Assembly: GCA_948567375.1 (NCBI GenBank)
Contig: OX419756.1
Coordinates: forward strand, 31,598,552 to 31,662,551
DNA: 64,000 nucleotides
Direction of reading: 5' to 3'
Source: Lunularia cruciata
Taxonomy: Eukaryota; Streptophyta; Marchantiopsida; Lunulariales; Lunulariaceae
The notes beneath the pieces are model-generated. The model made no database searches. It was not told the DNA's origin and saw only the letters and a list, made by a program, of their open reading frames with translations. Shown here in pieces: positions 61,220 through 64,000 of this stretch. Every line of letters begins with the position of its first letter. The first letter of the stretch is position 1. Made by a program: the position numbers and the translations under genes.

Positions 61220-61370
61220 CATGGATGAGTTAGAGAGGACTTGGGTTGAGTTGGAGAAAACTAAGAGAACCTTAGTTGAGGTCATGAAAACTTTAGAGGG
61301 AGCTTGTGAGGATGCAAGGAAATTTTTGAAACTACTCTTTGGGGAGATCTCCCAAAGAGTTTGCCATGCA
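61220..61370 (+). pseudogene. Short coiled-coil coding relic
   Basis: Plus-strand translation runs DELERTWVELEKTKRTL, EVMKTLEGACEDARKFLKLL, then FGEISQRVCHA and a stop. Downstream frames are full of stops. It resembles the other Lys/Glu-rich relics of this AT-rich region but lies on the opposite strand. Confidence 0.35.
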
Positions 61371-62899
61371 TGAGGAGACTTAGATTGACCATTTTGATAT
61401 GATCATTGAAACTCAGATAGACATACTTGAGAGTATCCCTCATGAAGTGAATACTAGTGGGACGTAGACTAAGACTTATTTACATGGAAGGCTTAAGAGA
61501 GAGCCTAATATGATGACACTTGACATGGATATTGTTGGTTGGAGACCTTGCCTTTAAAATGAACTTGCGCATCCACCCCATGTCAACCATACCTCCAAGA
61601 GATTGAGTGGCTAGGGGAGTGGCGGGAGACACTCACATGTGAGCTTCCTAGACTTTTGGTGTTGAGATAGAGGATGAGTGAAACTAGAGAGTTTATTTCT
61701 CACTTGATTTATGCTTATGATATAAAATGTAGGAAGATTTTAGTTTTGGATATTAGGTGTTTAGTAGATATCATGTGAGATAGTAGTTGTTTCTCTTGCT
61801 AGTGGTCCTTGTTGGTGGAGCAAGGTGGATAAACCCCTAAAGAGCAAGGAGTACTTATATTTATATATATAGTCTTGAGGTTAGAGAATTCATGGAGTTT
61901 TGTGTGACATATTTGGAGGTTATCATGTGGAACAATAGTAAAGACAAGTTTGCAAGAATTTTTTGAGAGACATTTAGGCAATGGTTTGTAACTTGAGGGT
62001 GTACATACAAGTGCACATCTTGCATGCTATTTCAAAATATCAAGGATATCTTCCTTGATATAGTGCAAATTTCTTGAGCAAGTACTCAAACACACATTCC
62101 TACTACAACATTCTCACCGTTACTCAACAAAGCATACAATAAAGAAAGCAAAGTGTAAGTAATTTAGTGCTAAACATTGTGAAGGTCCTTGCACTTGAAA
62201 ACATTGATTATGAATAGTGGGTACATTTTCAATGAATCACAATTCCTATATATGGTTTCTTACTTTTTGAAGAAGATAATCAATGGCTAAGCGATGCTTG
62301 TAATCTTCTAATTGCATCTGTATCAATCATTGGTAATCCTACCTTATCTTATCCCAATGCATAATTAATAATTGCTTGAACATTCACAACAAATTTTGCC
62401 ACTCAATTTATATTTACATAAGTTACAAGTTCTTTGGCCACATAATTTTAGCTAAGCCTAATTTTTTTAAGCCGAAGGTATTTCAAGTTAAAGACACCTT
62501 TGAGACCAAAGGTAGTTCTAGGCCAAAGGTCTATTCTACAACTAACATATCTCTATTATTTTCTCTTTTGGATAGAGTACACTTCTTCCTAAAACTATTG
62601 CAAGAAACTACCCTCATCTTCACAAACCCATACCGGTAACTTGATCTTGTCTTGGTATCAATAATTTGCAAGTGTCTCCACCAGAACCTTGGTGGAATCC
62701 TTGAATTTCTTTCAAGTGTTTTGATAAAGTTTGTCAAACAACTACTGCAAGTGTTTGTCTATGTAGACCTTTGCCATCAAAGCATGTGCTTAGGATCTGG
62801 ACTCCCAAGACTTCAGCCTCTCCAAGGAGGACTCCATTGCTTCTTCTGCAATCCTACCAATTGATCATATGCCGTCTCTCTCTTTGCAAAGATCATGGC
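61371..62899. other. AT-rich DNA, no gene recognised
   Basis: Short frames only, all without domains. I see no repeats beyond low-complexity tracts. Confidence 0.4.
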
Positions 62900-63660
62900 C
62901 TTTTCCAAATTGAGCTATCTCCAAATCTTCCTACAACTCTACCAATACTTCTTCCTAAATGGCTGAGAAGTATTGTGCTCGTTCTTCTTTCTTCTCTTTG
63001 ATTTTTCTTGTAAGCTTCTTGTCCTGTACTTCTACCACTCAATGCTCCTCTTAATGTTACACTTTTGCCATGATGAGGGCAACCTTCATCTTCTCAACCT
63101 TTCTCTTCAAAGCATCAATCTCTTCTTCTTGAGCCTTTCCCTGCTCCTCCAATTGTACTTGGTGTCATTCTTCTTCTTCATGACAAAGCTTCTCTTCATA
63201 TTGCCTTCTCCTTCCTTCTTCATGTAATTTCTTCTCCAAGGCCACTCCTTCTTCCTTAAGCTAGACCATCTTATATGCTAAGTTATTATTATGCTTCCAC
63301 ACTTATTCAAAATTCTAGGCACAAACTTCCATCAGTTTGTCCTACTCCTTTCTCTTTCTTATAAAAAACCTTACACTATGTGATGGAGATGTCTAAAAAA
63401 AGTCACATAATTGGTAATCTGCCCATGACATTGCTTGTACATGGGAAGGAGTTGCTTTATCCATTCAAGCATTGGGCCTATTGTATGAAAAACTAGCTTG
63501 GAGAGAGGCATCATGATGACTAGCAATGCCTCCCTCCTACTACAGTTGAATTTCCTTATTGTTCTAATGATGCCAAAGATCCACTCTCTTCCTTCTTGAT
63601 TTTGAAAAAGAGTGTAGGATCTTCTTGCTCATGTTTTCTTCTCATCATTATAGGAACTTT
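62900..63660 (-). pseudogene. Second relic of a coiled-coil protein gene
   Basis: The minus strand starts with a frame containing LFQNQEGREWIFGIIRTI, REALLVIMMPLSKLVFHTIG and MLEWIKQLLPMYKQCHG, then a coiled-coil part (LKEEGVALEKKLHEEG, EEIDALKRKVEKMKVAL, KLTRKIKEKKEERAQY) broken by stops. The organisation, a globular start then a K/E-rich coil on the same strand, parallels 53,400-54,700, so both may derive from one repeated gene or element. Confidence 0.45.
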
Positions 63661-64000
63661 GGTCTTAGATGATCACTTGTCTTGAATTCTTCCTTCTGCT
63701 TAAAGCTCTTCTTCTGGTTGAACTTCTCCTCCCATATGAAGTTCACCTTTGGCTTGAAGTTCTCCTCCTACTTGGAAGGACCATGCATCTTCTATTACCT
63801 CTTTGACCTCAATTACACTTCCACCCTAAGTACTCTTCCCTTGTACAACTTTGCTCCTACTATATGAAGGATAGGGAAGGTCCTATTATCCTTGGGCTCT
63901 CATTTACTTTCTTCTTGAGGCTCAAAGGTCCAACTTTGTGGTCATTCCTTCTTGGAGTAGGTGTTCCTTCTTCTACCAAAAGAGCTTCCTTGCCCTTGGA
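63661..64000. other. AT-rich window end
   Basis: Minus-strand translation remains Lys/Glu-rich and broken, probably the continuation of the relic at 62,900-63,660. No start or boundary is visible before the window ends. Confidence 0.3.

Noticed and set aside
1-64000. CRISPR array, rRNA or tRNA genes
   Set aside because: No regularly spaced repeats with unique spacers and no sequence folding as tRNA or matching rRNA was seen.

Overview
The window is nuclear DNA from a streptophyte, most likely a seed-free land plant or a close charophyte relative. The evidence is plant-type intron-containing genes (acetyl-CoA synthetase, RAD51), a plant-only PP2 plus DC1 protein with an MCA-type N-terminal domain, and Ty3/gypsy retrotransposons of a streptophyte kind. 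The acetyl-CoA synthetase has few introns (7 exons), which argues against a flowering plant. I cannot name the species. All domain calls come from reading translations by eye; no database was searched.

Layout. 0-12 kb is a gene island: an Hsp70-like gene without the C-terminal lid (220-1830, +), a cytosolic-type acetyl-CoA synthetase (3510-6498, -, 7 exons, 700 aa) and RAD51 recombinase (9469-11742, -, 9 exons, 339 aa). All splice junctions of the last two keep frame and use GT-AG. 13-30 kb is a nested retrotransposon block on the minus strand. An older Ty3/gypsy element (12,983-30,223) was split in its gag by a second member of the same family (about 20,456-27,876), with GGGTT at both junctions and LTR blocks that pair in the way nesting predicts. 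A third, unrelated solo LTR (27,906-28,324) sits in the same gag and carries an array of heat-shock-element motifs upstream of a TATA box.

30-49 kb is mixed. It holds a 4-exon gene predicted to join MCAfunc, PP2 and DC1 domains (34,044-36,232, -), a conserved-looking protein ending in a WxxV motif (40,787-41,545, -), and an unrecognised Cys-containing gene (46,548-48,212, -). Small tandem duplications and a dispersed repeat lie between them. From about 49.4 kb to the end the DNA becomes strongly AT-rich. There I see no intact gene, only relics of Lys/Glu/Gln-rich coiled-coil reading frames, GA-rich tracts and simple repeats.

The most unusual system is the Ty3/gypsy family at 13-30 kb. Its order is gag, protease, a C5-cytosine DNA methyltransferase-like domain, reverse transcriptase, RNase H, integrase and a C-terminal PHD finger. 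Such an element would carry both a DNA-methylation writer and a histone-reader module. Both copies here are decayed: the methyltransferase catalytic Cys is Tyr in one copy, and the N-terminal half of that domain is deleted in the other.
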